64,000 nt of DNA from an uncultured Fidelibacterota bacterium (GTDB lineage Bacteria > Fidelibacterota > Marinisomatia > Marinisomatales > Marinisomataceae). Of this stretch, positions 44,898-53,790 are shown piece after piece. The stretch spans positions 1-64,000 of the forward strand of contig CACGWZ010000004.1 of the NCBI GenBank assembly GCA_902576865.1. The letters are read 5' to 3'. The position numbers and the translations under genes were made by a program. The notes below the pieces were generated by a model. It was not told the origin of the DNA. It saw only the letters and a list, made by a program, of their open reading frames with translations, and made no database searches. Numbering within the stretch: the first letter of the stretch is position 1; every line of letters starts with the position of its first letter.

Positions 44898-45661
44898 TGA
44901 TTACGTTATTATCACCTTCAAAAAAGTTAAATTTTAAACATCAAGATGCTGTTTCAGCTTTTACGCAATGCGATTTTATTGAAAGCGCTCAAGAGCTTGT
45001 TAACAAGGCTAAAAATTTAACATCACAAGATTTAAAAGATTTAATGAAAATTAGCGATTCACTCGCAGATTTAAATAAAGAACGTTTTAATAATTGGTCA
45101 TTGCCTTTTAATCAAGATAATGCCAAACAAGCTATCTTAGCTTTTGATGGAGGGGTTTACTCAGGATTGCAAGCAGAAACATTTAACCAGAATGATCTAG
45201 AGTTTGCTCAAGATCATTTGCGAATTCTTTCTGGGTTATATGGAGTATTAAAACCTTTAGATTTGATTCAACCATATCGACTTGAAATGGGTACAAAGTT
45301 TGAAAATGCTAAAGGAAAGAATTTATATGATTTCTGGAGCAATGAAGTGACTAATAATCTTAATAAAAACATAAAAAAACATGAAAATAAGACCATTATT
45401 AATTGCTCTTCAAATGAATATTTTAATGTCATTGATCAAAGGAATCTTGATGGAAACATTTTGAATACAGTATTTAAAGAAAATCGTGATGGTGAGCTTA
45501 AATTTATTTCGTTTAATGCTAAGAAAGCTCGCGGTTTGCTTGCAAAGTTTGTAATTAATAATAAAATAACAAGTAATAATGATTTGAAAGATTTTAACTT
45601 AGAAAATTACAAATTTGATAAGTCATTATCAGATGAATCAACATTTGTATTTACGAGATAA
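44897..45661 (+). CDS. yaaA: Peroxide stress protein YaaA (DUF328)
   Basis: The 254-residue protein starts MITLLSPSKKLNF and contains the conserved AILAFDGGVYSGLQA, LRILSGLYGVLKPLDLIQPYRLEMG and FISFNAKKARGL, all diagnostic of YaaA. In E. coli YaaA lowers free iron during peroxide stress and protects DNA. Its ATG shares one base with the thioesterase stop. Confidence 0.92.
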   Translation: MITLLSPSKKLNFKHQDAVSAFTQCDFIESAQELVNKAKNLTSQDLKDLMKISDSLADLNKERFNNWSLPFNQDNAKQAILAFDGGVYSGLQAETFNQNDLEFAQDHLRILSGLYGVLKPLDLIQPYRLEMGTKFENAKGKNLYDFWSNEVTNNLNKNIKKHENKTIINCSSNEYFNVIDQRNLDGNILNTVFKENRDGELKFISFNAKKARGLLAKFVINNKITSNNDLKDFNLENYKFDKSLSDESTFVFTR

Positions 45662-45673
45662 AGGGAGGAAATA

Positions 45674-47128
45674 ATGAAAAGAATATTAATATTACTTTCA
45701 TTTTTAGCAATTAGTTGTCAGTCAAATTCTGGTGAAATGTCCAGACAAGCCGGCCAAGCTTCAAATGAATTAATGAATGGATTAGAGGCGATGCATCATG
45801 TACGTTTTGCTGAAGCAAGAGCATTGTTTTTAGAGGGAATCGAAAAAGATCCAAATTGTGCGTCATGTTACCTGAATTTAGGAAATGCAGAGCAAGATAG
45901 AGTTTTAAGAAGAGATTACCTTGAAACAGCTTTGAGTATGGCAAAAAAAGGCCATCCAGAAACAAAAATCATGGAAGCAGCAGTCAATTGGATAAATGGT
46001 GAAGGTGGAAGATTTGATGCTCACCCTGAATTATATAAAAAATATAAAGGCGACAAATTTTTAGCTTCAGGGGCTTATAGATATCTGCAGTTCAATGATC
46101 GTATTGTTGAAGGTAGAGAGTTGTTATTAGAAGCAGGAGAAAGATTAAACGCTGGTCATTTATATAATCTTTTAGCGTATTCTTACTTTTGGAATGCAGA
46201 AAGCAATGAAGACTATGACAAAGGATTACCGTTTATCGAAAAATATATAGAGTTAAATCCAAATGAAGCGAATGCATATGATTCATTAGCAGAATTTCAT
46301 CTCAATAAGGGTGAGTTTGATAAAGCAATTGAAACATATCAGCTTGCATTTGAAGTTGATCCAGAATTTGAATGGGCAACTAGAAATTTAGCATTGGCTA
46401 AATATCAAGAAAAGATGGCTAGTGAAGATGCTAAAGTAATTAAATGGACAAGCGAATCAGATGAAGCTAAATCTGCTTTTAATATGGGAATGTGGCAGCT
46501 TTATAATCTTGAGTGGGAGCAAGCAAACGAATCTTTTTCAAGTGCAATTGAGCAAGATGAAAGTTTTGCTTTGGCCTACGCCATGAGAGCAAGAACACAT
46601 TTTCTTATGCAAAACCAAAGCTCTGGTGCTGAAGACTTAGATATAGCAGTAAGTATGTCCATTAATGCTTCTGCAGAAGAGAAAAAAATGATCCTAACAC
46701 TGTATAATGATAATCAGCTTGGAACCAACTCTTTTAATCAAGTAGTTGAAAGATTGGTTGTTAGATATCCGAATGATTCATTTTTAAGAATGGAATCAAT
46801 TTTTGCTACAATGAGTGATATTGGACCGGATATGATTATACGTAGAGGAAAGGAATTATATACAATGAATCCTAACTTCACTCCAGCATTAAATATTATG
46901 GGTTATGCATATATGCAAAAAGATGAAATGGATTTGGCTAAAAAGACTCTTCAAGAGCAGGTCAGAAGGCAAGCTGGCAAAGCTAATCCCTATGATTCTT
47001 TAGGAGATTATTATTTAGAAGTCAATAATAACGCTACGGCATTAAAATACTTTGAACAATCATCAAAGATGGGATTAAAAGCTAGTGAGTCAAAAGTTGA
47101 TAGCTTAAAATCTCTATTAAGCGACTAA
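45674..47128 (+). CDS. TPR-repeat lipoprotein
   Basis: The 484-residue product has a lipoprotein signal with lipobox LAISC (Cys15) and then TPR-like repeats in two blocks, near residues 30-70 and 170-430 (for example AYDSLAEFHLNKGEFDKAIETY and AYAMRARTHFLMQ). It would be anchored to a membrane and serve as an adaptor. A strong GGGAGG lies 7 bases before the ATG. A perfect hairpin terminator follows. Confidence 0.82.
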   Translation: MKRILILLSFLAISCQSNSGEMSRQAGQASNELMNGLEAMHHVRFAEARALFLEGIEKDPNCASCYLNLGNAEQDRVLRRDYLETALSMAKKGHPETKIMEAAVNWINGEGGRFDAHPELYKKYKGDKFLASGAYRYLQFNDRIVEGRELLLEAGERLNAGHLYNLLAYSYFWNAESNEDYDKGLPFIEKYIELNPNEANAYDSLAEFHLNKGEFDKAIETYQLAFEVDPEFEWATRNLALAKYQEKMASEDAKVIKWTSESDEAKSAFNMGMWQLYNLEWEQANESFSSAIEQDESFALAYAMRARTHFLMQNQSSGAEDLDIAVSMSINASAEEKKMILTLYNDNQLGTNSFNQVVERLVVRYPNDSFLRMESIFATMSDIGPDMIIRRGKELYTMNPNFTPALNIMGYAYMQKDEMDLAKKTLQEQVRRQAGKANPYDSLGDYYLEVNNNATALKYFEQSSKMGLKASESKVDSLKSLLSD

Positions 47129-47173
47129 TAAATAAATCTGAAATAAGTTTAAAATCACATTTGATTTGAAAAA

Positions 47174-47208
47174 GGAGCGTAGAGTTATTATAATTCTACG
47201 CTCTTTTA
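47174..47208 (+). terminator. Rho-independent terminator after TPR lipoprotein
   Basis: GAGCGTAGA (47175-47183) pairs perfectly with TCTACGCTC (47195-47203), and the stem extends by four further pairs around a TTA loop. TTTTA follows. It isolates the lipoprotein transcript from dnaX. Confidence 0.88.
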
Positions 47209-47246
47209 ATATGTTTGATTAAATTCTGCAAAATAAAGGAAATAAA

Positions 47247-48797
47247 TTGTCAGAAAATTACCAAGTTTTAGCTCTTAAATGGCGTCCAAAACAATTCAAA
47301 GATGTTGTTGGCCAAGAACACATTACTGCTATACTTCAAAAGGCGTTTGAAAAAAATCGTATTGCCCAAGCATATTTATTTGCTGGACCAAGAGGAGTAG
47401 GTAAAACAACAACAGCTCGTCTAATAGCTATTTCTTTAAATGGTGCCGATACACCAACTACAGACTATGATTTAAAATCTGAGTCTGTTTTAGATATTAT
47501 TGAGGGAAAATCTATGGATGTGATTGAGATAGATGGGGCTTCTAACAGAGGTATTGACGAAATAAGAGAGTTGCGTGAAAATATTAAATTTATGCCTGTT
47601 TCTGGAAAGTTTAAGGTAATTATCATTGATGAGGTTCATATGCTTACTGTGCAAGCATTTAATGCTTTATTGAAGACATTAGAAGAACCTCCTCAACATG
47701 TAAAATTTATTCTTGCAACTACAGATGTTCATAAAGTTCCACAAACAATTATCTCAAGATGTCAAAGATTTGATTTTTTACCACTTTCAAATAGTACAAT
47801 AAGTGAAAGATTAAAATATATAACTGAAAGTGAAAATCAACCAATTGATGAGAAGTCACTATCAATGATTGCTTCAAAATCTGAAGGAAGTATGCGAGAT
47901 GCATTAAGTTACTTAGATCAAGTCCTTGTCTTAGGAGATGACATCAGTTATGACATTGTACAGGATTTGCTTGGAGTAGTTCCTCATGAAATTTTGTTTA
48001 GTATTTCAGATTCTTTACATGACAGAGATGGAGATAAACTTGTGGCTGATTTAGAAGTTATTAGAAACAAAGGTTATGTAGTTGAAGATTTATTAAAAGA
48101 TTTAATTCTACATTTCAGGAATCTTTCCGTATTGAATTTTAAAAATGGATTAAAGCTTGTTGGCGTAGATTCGGAACTTTCTAAAAAGTATAATCAATTA
48201 AGTTACGATTGGAGTCACAAAGACATAATTAGATTATCTAATAATCTATCAAAACTTTACGCTTCAATACGACAATACTCTGACCAATATTTATTATTAG
48301 AAATGAATTTAATCAAGCTCTTAGAATTTGATTCAAGTGTTGATATTGAAGAATTTTTAAAAAAAGAAATTTCACAGCAACAGCCGGTAAAATCTCCAAA
48401 ACCAGAAACAGTAAAAAAAACTCTAAACGTAAAATCAAAAAAAAAAGAGAAAAAAATAGATTTGAGTGAAGAACTATTAAACAATGATTGGGATCAAATC
48501 GTTAAGGAAGTTTCAAAAAAAAGGGGATCAATAGGAGCGCAGTTATCTGGATGTATACTTGGAGAGTTAAAAGATAACAATCTCCAAGTAATTTCTTATG
48601 ATAACTCTGAATTTAATCAAAAGCTTTTAAAGGAAGGCTTGGATCTTGTAAAGTTAATTATCGATGAAAAGTATGGATCCAACGTTAATGTCAGTTTAGT
48701 GGTTGATACAGAGGTAGAGAAAATTGAAGATAAAAAAGATGAAAAAGTCAATGAAGATGAAATTTTATCACTATTTGATGGAAAGGAAATGTTATAA
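47247..48797 (+). CDS. dnaX: DNA polymerase III subunit tau/gamma
   Basis: The 516-residue clamp-loader ATPase starts at TTG (47247) with AAAGGA 8 bases upstream. It has Walker A GPRGVGKTTTAR, sensor and Walker B IIDEVHML, and the arginine-finger region SRCQRFDF. The cysteine-rich zinc module that normally follows Walker A is replaced by a Cys-free stretch. A ten-A run at codons 397-400 could, by slippage, produce a gamma-like protein of about 404-408 residues. The gene is coupled to ybaB by TAATG. Confidence 0.95.
   Translation: MSENYQVLALKWRPKQFKDVVGQEHITAILQKAFEKNRIAQAYLFAGPRGVGKTTTARLIAISLNGADTPTTDYDLKSESVLDIIEGKSMDVIEIDGASNRGIDEIRELRENIKFMPVSGKFKVIIIDEVHMLTVQAFNALLKTLEEPPQHVKFILATTDVHKVPQTIISRCQRFDFLPLSNSTISERLKYITESENQPIDEKSLSMIASKSEGSMRDALSYLDQVLVLGDDISYDIVQDLLGVVPHEILFSISDSLHDRDGDKLVADLEVIRNKGYVVEDLLKDLILHFRNLSVLNFKNGLKLVGVDSELSKKYNQLSYDWSHKDIIRLSNNLSKLYASIRQYSDQYLLLEMNLIKLLEFDSSVDIEEFLKKEISQQQPVKSPKPETVKKTLNVKSKKKEKKIDLSEELLNNDWDQIVKEVSKKRGSIGAQLSGCILGELKDNNLQVISYDNSEFNQKLLKEGLDLVKLIIDEKYGSNVNVSLVVDTEVEKIEDKKDEKVNEDEILSLFDGKEML
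48437..48446 (+). other. Ten-A run in dnaX, candidate slippage site
   Basis: Ten consecutive A span the end of codon 397 (TCA) and three AAA codons. Losing one A gives a TAG stop at 48457-48459; gaining one gives a TGA stop at 48467-48469. Either shift truncates the protein to about 404 residues, close to the gamma length in known dnaX genes. Whether slippage happens is inference. Confidence 0.5.
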
Positions 48798-49111
48798 TGT
48801 TTGGTAATATGAAAGAAATGCTGAAACAAGCTCAAAATATGAAATCTCAAATGAAAAAAATTAAGAAAGAGTTAGAAAGCATTGAGGTTGAGGGAATATC
48901 TGCTAATGGTGCATGTAAGGTTACTATGACAGCAGATATGAAAACTCAAAATGTTGAAATTAATGAAACGCTTTTAAGTAGCGAAGCTTATGTTATTGAA
49001 AATGCTATAAAGGTTGCTGTAAATAACGCTCTTGAAGAAGCTAAGGATACATCGGCTAAGAAATTAAAAGCTGTTACTGGTGGCTTAACAGATGGATTAC
49101 CAGGATTTTAA
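48797..49111 (+). CDS. ybaB: YbaB/EbfC nucleoid-associated protein
   Basis: The 104-residue protein starts MFGNMKEMLKQAQNMKSQMKK and ends VTGGLTDGLPGF, the YbaB/EbfC signature. It binds DNA as a dimer and is nearly always encoded between dnaX and recR, as here. Its ATG and stop overlap neighbours by one base each. Confidence 0.96.
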   Translation: MFGNMKEMLKQAQNMKSQMKKIKKELESIEVEGISANGACKVTMTADMKTQNVEINETLLSSEAYVIENAIKVAVNNALEEAKDTSAKKLKAVTGGLTDGLPGF

Positions 49112-49710
49112 TGGCAAATGCTACTAAATATATTGAAGTATTAATTGATGCTTTAACCAAATTCCCTGGAATTGGAAGAAAAGGAGCAGAAAGAATAGCA
49201 TATTTCATTGTAAAGTCTGAAAAGTCTTTGGGTAAGAACTTGATTAACGCATTAAAAGAGGTTGATGAAAATCTTGATATTTGTCCTAATACCGGCATGG
49301 TATTATTAAAAGGAGAAGAATCTCCATTAAATAGTGATAGAAGAAATTCAGAAATTTTATGTGTAGTTGAAAATATGGAAGATGTTATTAAGATTGAGAA
49401 CACCAACAGTTTTGATGGATTGTATCATGTACTTGGTGGAGCAATTTCTCCATTAGACGGTATTGGTCCATCAGATCTATCTTTTGATAAACTTTTAAAA
49501 AGAATCAATTCAGGTTTAAAAGAAGTTATTATTGCAACTAATCCTAGTACGACCGGCAATGCTACTGCTCTTTATTTAGAAAAGATTTTAAAAGATCAAA
49601 ATGTTGAAATATCAAGGTTGGCTGTTGGTTTACCTGTTGGCAGTAATTTGGAATATATTGATGATAAAACTATTTCTTCAGCAATTACAGCAAGGGTTAA
49701 ATTAAGTTGA
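49111..49710 (+). CDS. recR: Recombination protein RecR
   Basis: The 199-residue RecR has the helix-hairpin-helix TKFPGIGRKGAERIAYFI and a Toprim domain with LCVVENMEDVIKIE and VIIATNPSTTGNATALYL. RecR acts with RecO/RecF in RecA loading on gapped DNA. The zinc finger (four Cys between the two domains) is degraded to one Cys in NLDICPNTGMVLL. This is odd, since the finger is conserved in nearly all RecR. The stop overlaps the TTG start of pgsA. Confidence 0.94.
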   Translation: MANATKYIEVLIDALTKFPGIGRKGAERIAYFIVKSEKSLGKNLINALKEVDENLDICPNTGMVLLKGEESPLNSDRRNSEILCVVENMEDVIKIENTNSFDGLYHVLGGAISPLDGIGPSDLSFDKLLKRINSGLKEVIIATNPSTTGNATALYLEKILKDQNVEISRLAVGLPVGSNLEYIDDKTISSAITARVKLS

Positions 49711-50210
49711 AGTTTTTTCTAAATTTCCTTACTTATTCTAGAATTTTACTGACTCCATTAATTATTTATTTAATTGTAAGCGATAATTTTCTTTTCGCAG
49801 GTTTGATCTTTGCATATTGTAGTTTTAGCGATCTTGCTGATGGTAAAATTGCAAGAAAGTATGATTTAGTTTCTGGTCATGGAAACTATATGGATCCATT
49901 GGCTGATAAGGTTTTAATGATAGGAGCATTATCAGCGTTACTAGCATTAGATACAATACAATTATGGCCTTACATAATTATAATTGGTAGAGATATAATT
50001 ATAACAATTTATAGAAATTATCTAATTGCGAAAAATAAACCTCTTCAAACATCTAAATTTGGAAAATTAAAAACAGTTTTTCAACATGGTATGGTTTTAA
50101 TAATACTGCTTTTAAATCCAAGTCAGTTTAGTGTCAATCTCATAGTTTATATAAATGCAATCTATGCCGCTGCAACTGGAGTTCATTATTTTGTCAAAAA
50201 TGGGTTTTAA
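49707..50210 (+). CDS. pgsA: CDP-diacylglycerol-glycerol-3-phosphate phosphatidyltransferase (PgsA-like)
   Basis: The 167-residue membrane protein has the complete CDP-alcohol phosphotransferase motif in SDLADGKIARKY...GNYMDPLADK (D-x2-DG-x2-AR-x8-G-x3-D-x3-D). It likely makes phosphatidylglycerol phosphate, with PgpA next in line dephosphorylating it. The start is TTG at 49707 within the recR stop. It has about five membrane helices. Confidence 0.9.
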   Translation: MKFFLNFLTYSRILLTPLIIYLIVSDNFLFAGLIFAYCSFSDLADGKIARKYDLVSGHGNYMDPLADKVLMIGALSALLALDTIQLWPYIIIIGRDIIITIYRNYLIAKNKPLQTSKFGKLKTVFQHGMVLIILLLNPSQFSVNLIVYINAIYAAATGVHYFVKNGF

Positions 50211-50721
50211 TAAAGGGTTTAATGTTCAATTAGCAACATTATTTGGCATTGGAAGAATTCCAGGAGGAGGGACTTGGGCTTCTCTTATTGTTTTACTTAT
50301 TGCATTATATGAACAAAATGCAGAGACAGCCTCATTTTTAGCTTTTTTTACGTTAATAATTGGTTCACATGTCTATAGAAAGTTAATCGCTGTTGTTGAT
50401 TCAGAAGATCCCAAAGAATATGTTTTAGATGAGGTCATAGGTATGGGTATTGCTATTTCTGGAGTTTATATTTTTTCAAGTATCTTTAATCAATTTTCTT
50501 TTGATTTAATAAAAAATCTTTCTGCAATTGATGAGCTTTTTATAATTACTTTTATTGTTTTTAGATTTTTTGATATTTCAAAGATTGGTCCAGTTGGATG
50601 GATTGAAAGAAATTGGAAGGAAAAATCATATTATAGGGTTATAGGTGATGATATAATGGCTGCATTTTTATCCATAATTGTTGTAATAATTTTTTTAAGT
50701 GTTAACTTATGGATACTGTAA
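50200..50721 (+). CDS. pgpA: Phosphatidylglycerophosphatase A
   Basis: The 173-residue protein (from the ATG at 50200; an ATG at 50155 is possible but deep within pgsA) has FGIGRIPGGGTWASL, YVLDEVIGMGI and FRFFDISKIGPVGWIE with GDDIMAAF, which mark PgpA. It removes phosphate from phosphatidylglycerol phosphate. The gene follows pgsA, so two consecutive steps are adjacent. The exact start is uncertain. Confidence 0.88.
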   Translation: MGFNKGFNVQLATLFGIGRIPGGGTWASLIVLLIALYEQNAETASFLAFFTLIIGSHVYRKLIAVVDSEDPKEYVLDEVIGMGIAISGVYIFSSIFNQFSFDLIKNLSAIDELFIITFIVFRFFDISKIGPVGWIERNWKEKSYYRVIGDDIMAAFLSIIVVIIFLSVNLWIL

Positions 50722-52001
50722 TGAAAGTTGGAATTATAACAATTGGAAATGAATTATTAAGTGGATTTACCATAGATCGTAATGCTGCTTGGATAGGACA
50801 AAAATTACTCTCTTCAGGAATTAAAGTTAACGTTCATCATACTATACCAGATGATATAGGTGTTATTTACGATACTTTAGAATACCAATTAAAAGAATGG
50901 GAGTGTGATCAAATTATCGTAACCGGAGGTTTGGGGCCAACAGTTGATGATATTACAGTATCTGCTTTCCTTGAATACTTTGATGATACGCATGAATTTG
51001 ATAAAGAGTATTGGAAAATCTTATCAGATAGATTTAAAAGGTTAAATTTTAAAATGCCAAATCTTAACAAGAATCAAGCATATAAATCTAAAAAAGGGAA
51101 GATGATCCCCAATTTGGTTGGTACTGCAAGAGGATTACATTATACTTCAAAACATGATTCAGTATTTAAGAGCGTTAAAGGCTTAATATCGGGCGATAAA
51201 AACAAAGTCAACTTTTTTGCACTTCCAGGTGTACCCAAAGAAATGAAATCGATGTTCTCGAATTACGTTTTGCCAGAAATTGAAAAATCTTTAAAAAATA
51301 AAGTAGTGTGTAGAAGCATAAGAACTACAGGAGTTCCTGAATCAATTCTTCAAGAAAAGATTACAGATATTATAGATGCTAATAAAGAAAAATGTGATAT
51401 TGCATTTTTACCTCATAGGATGTTGGGAGTGGATATACGTTTAACATCATCAGATAAGCATTTAGTCGAAGATTTAATTAATGCTATAGTTTTAAGAATT
51501 AAAAAATATGTATATGGTTACGACGATGATAAGTTAGAGCAAGTAATAGCTGATTTGATGATAAAAAATAAGCTGACAATAAGTACTGCCGAATCTTGTA
51601 CATCAGGTTTATTGGCATCAAGATTAACAGATGTTCCTGGAAGTTCTCAATATTATAAAGGTGGAAGTGTCTGTTATAGTAATGAGTTAAAAATTAACGA
51701 CATTGGTGTTGACAGTGATTTGATTGAAAGATATGGCGCTGTAAGCGAGGAAGTTGTAGAATCTTTAGCAAAAAACATTGCTCAAAAAAATAATACTGAT
51801 ATAGGAGTTGGAATAACTGGAATAGCTGGTCCAGATGGTGGAACAGAAAAAAAACCAGTTGGATTAGTATTTGTTGGAATATTTTATAAAAATAATTTAT
51901 ATATTAAGAGGTATAATTTAACACCTGACAGGATCACAAATCGTGAATTAACTGTTACCTTGTGTCTTAATGAAATACGAAAAATTTTAAGAAATTCATA
52001 A
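50721..52001 (+). CDS. cinA: Competence/damage-inducible protein CinA
   Basis: From the ATG at 50721 (TAATG with pgpA) the protein has 426 residues. The N-terminal MoCF-like domain reads VGIITIGNELLSGFTIDRNA and TGGLGPTVDD (ADP-ribose pyrophosphatase-like). The C-terminal PncC domain has STAESCTSGLLASRL and GITGIAGPDGGTEKKPVG and deamidates nicotinamide mononucleotide. The cinA-recA order is the classic arrangement. An ATG at 50709 would add four residues. Confidence 0.95.
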   Translation: MKVGIITIGNELLSGFTIDRNAAWIGQKLLSSGIKVNVHHTIPDDIGVIYDTLEYQLKEWECDQIIVTGGLGPTVDDITVSAFLEYFDDTHEFDKEYWKILSDRFKRLNFKMPNLNKNQAYKSKKGKMIPNLVGTARGLHYTSKHDSVFKSVKGLISGDKNKVNFFALPGVPKEMKSMFSNYVLPEIEKSLKNKVVCRSIRTTGVPESILQEKITDIIDANKEKCDIAFLPHRMLGVDIRLTSSDKHLVEDLINAIVLRIKKYVYGYDDDKLEQVIADLMIKNKLTISTAESCTSGLLASRLTDVPGSSQYYKGGSVCYSNELKINDIGVDSDLIERYGAVSEEVVESLAKNIAQKNNTDIGVGITGIAGPDGGTEKKPVGLVFVGIFYKNNLYIKRYNLTPDRITNRELTVTLCLNEIRKILRNS

Positions 52002-52021
52002 ATAATTAGAGGAAAGTCATA

Positions 52022-53011
52022 ATGGCAAAAAATGTAGAAAAAGCGTTGGAAGCGGTTCAATTAGATATTAATAAAGAGTATGGAGATGGATCCATTATGA
52101 GATTGGGTGGAACTGCCAATCTTGATGTAGAAGCAATTTCAACTGGCTGTCTTTCATTAGATATGGCTTTGGGAGTTGGTGGTGTACCAAAAGGAAGAAT
52201 TGTCGAAGTATTTGGACCTGAATCTTCCGGAAAAACCACCTTAGCTTTACATATTGTTGCTGAATGTCAGAAAAATGGCGGAAAAGCAGCATTTATAGAT
52301 GCTGAAAATGCATTAGATCCTGAATATGCAAAAAACCTTGGATGTAACGCTGATGACTTATTGGTTTCTCAGCCAGATTCAGGAGAGCAAGCACTAGATA
52401 TTCTTCAAAAGTTGCTAGAAACGGCTGCTTTAGATGTTATTGTTATTGACTCTGTAGCAGCATTGGTGCCTAAAGCTGAGCTTGATGGACAAATTGGTGA
52501 TGTTACCGTTGGTTTGCAGGCAAGATTGATGTCACAAGCTTTGAGAAAACTTTCTGGTCCAATTAATAAATCAAGAACATGCGTAGTTTTCATTAATCAA
52601 ATCAGAGAAAAAATTGGTGTCATGTTTGGTAGTCCAGAAACTACTCCAGGCGGTAGAGCATTAAAATTCTATTCATCAGTAAGATTGGATATTAGAAGAA
52701 TAGCTGCTATTAAAGAAGGAACTGACATGACTGGAAATAGAACCAGAGTAAAAGTTGTAAAGAATAAAGTAGCTCCACCTTTTAAAATGACTGAATTTGA
52801 TATCATGTATGGTAAAGGAATCTCATATGCTGGAGATTTACTTGATTTAGCTTTACAGGGAGGAGTTGTTGAAAAAATGGGCTCTTGGTTCTCATACAAA
52901 GGTGATAAAATTGCTCAAGGGCGTGAAAAAGTTAAAACTCTTCTAGAAACTGATGACAAGCTTATGAAGAGCGTATTATCTGATGTTAAAGATTATTTAG
53001 AATTGAATTAA
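52022..53011 (+). CDS. recA: Recombinase RecA
   Basis: The 329-residue RecA has Walker [10 protein letters not shown] (residues 65-73), the [18 protein letters not shown] Walker B and the L2 loop [22 protein letters not shown]. It catalyses strand exchange and promotes UmuD/LexA self-cleavage. It is about 20 residues shorter than the E. coli form at the C-terminus. AGAGGAAAG precedes the ATG. The stop shares TTAA with the opposite-strand gene. Confidence 0.98.
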   Translation: MAKNVEKALEAVQLDINKEYGDGSIMRLGGTANLDVEAISTGCLSLDMALGVGGVPKGRIVEVFGPESSGKTTLALHIVAECQKNGGKAAFIDAENALDPEYAKNLGCNADDLLVSQPDSGEQALDILQKLLETAALDVIVIDSVAALVPKAELDGQIGDVTVGLQARLMSQALRKLSGPINKSRTCVVFINQIREKIGVMFGSPETTPGGRALKFYSSVRLDIRRIAAIKEGTDMTGNRTRVKVVKNKVAPPFKMTEFDIMYGKGISYAGDLLDLALQGGVVEKMGSWFSYKGDKIAQGREKVKTLLETDDKLMKSVLSDVKDYLELN

Positions 53012-53790
53012 GATTCTTTAATAATTTTTAAAAAATCCTGATGCACTTTTTTGTTCGATGCGACAATACATTTATCAAAATTGTATTGATCCCCATTTTC
53101 ATTTGAAACAAATCCACCTGCCTCCGAAACGATGATATTACCGGCTGCTGTATCCCATGGTTGTAAATTGTATTCCCAAAATCCTTCAACGATACCTTTT
53201 GCTACATGACACATATCTAAGGAAGCTGCTCCTAATCTTCTAACACCATGTGAATTAAGATTTATATTCTTTACAACTTGCAAATTTTTATCAATATAAT
53301 TTTCATCGTATGGTATAAAACCAGTAACGTATAAACCTTCATTAAAATGATCTTTATTTGAAACGGATATTGGAGAATCATTACTAAAAGAACCACCACC
53401 TTTTAAGGCAAAAAATTTTTCGTTGTTCGGAATGTCATAGACGACGCCAACCAGTGGTTTATTTTTAAAGAAAACTCCTAAGGAAACAGCAAAGGAAGGA
53501 TAATTATGCACAAAATTGTTGGTACCATCAATTGGATCTATATACCATGTATAATCTGAGCTTAAATTATTTGATCCTAATTCTTCTGAAACAATATTAT
53601 GCTCAGGAAAAGATTCTTTAATTTTACTAGTAATTAATTTATCAGTTTCAATATCGGTTTGAGTTACAAGATTTGAAACTTCTCCTTTAGATTTAAAAGA
53701 TTTAATTTTTTGAGAAGATGAACGAATTAGTTCAGCAGCTTGATCTGAAATTTCTAATGCAGTATCAAGAATGTGATTAGTACTTTTCAA
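53008..53790 (-). CDS. suhB: Inositol monophosphatase-family protein
   Basis: The 260-residue metal-dependent phosphatase has the two family motifs [17 protein letters not shown] (metal ligands) and [15 protein letters not shown] (near the end). It may hydrolyse inositol-1-phosphate or other sugar phosphates, or act like SuhB in rRNA antitermination. Its start overlaps the upstream symporter gene by 14 bases, so both belong to one transcript. Confidence 0.88.
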   Translation of the reverse strand: MKSTNHILDTALEISDQAAELIRSSSQKIKSFKSKGEVSNLVTQTDIETDKLITSKIKESFPEHNIVSEELGSNNLSSDYTWYIDPIDGTNNFVHNYPSFAVSLGVFFKNKPLVGVVYDIPNNEKFFALKGGGSFSNDSPISVSNKDHFNEGLYVTGFIPYDENYIDKNLQVVKNINLNSHGVRRLGAASLDMCHVAKGIVEGFWEYNLQPWDTAAGNIIVSEAGGFVSNENGDQYNFDKCIVASNKKVHQDFLKIIKES

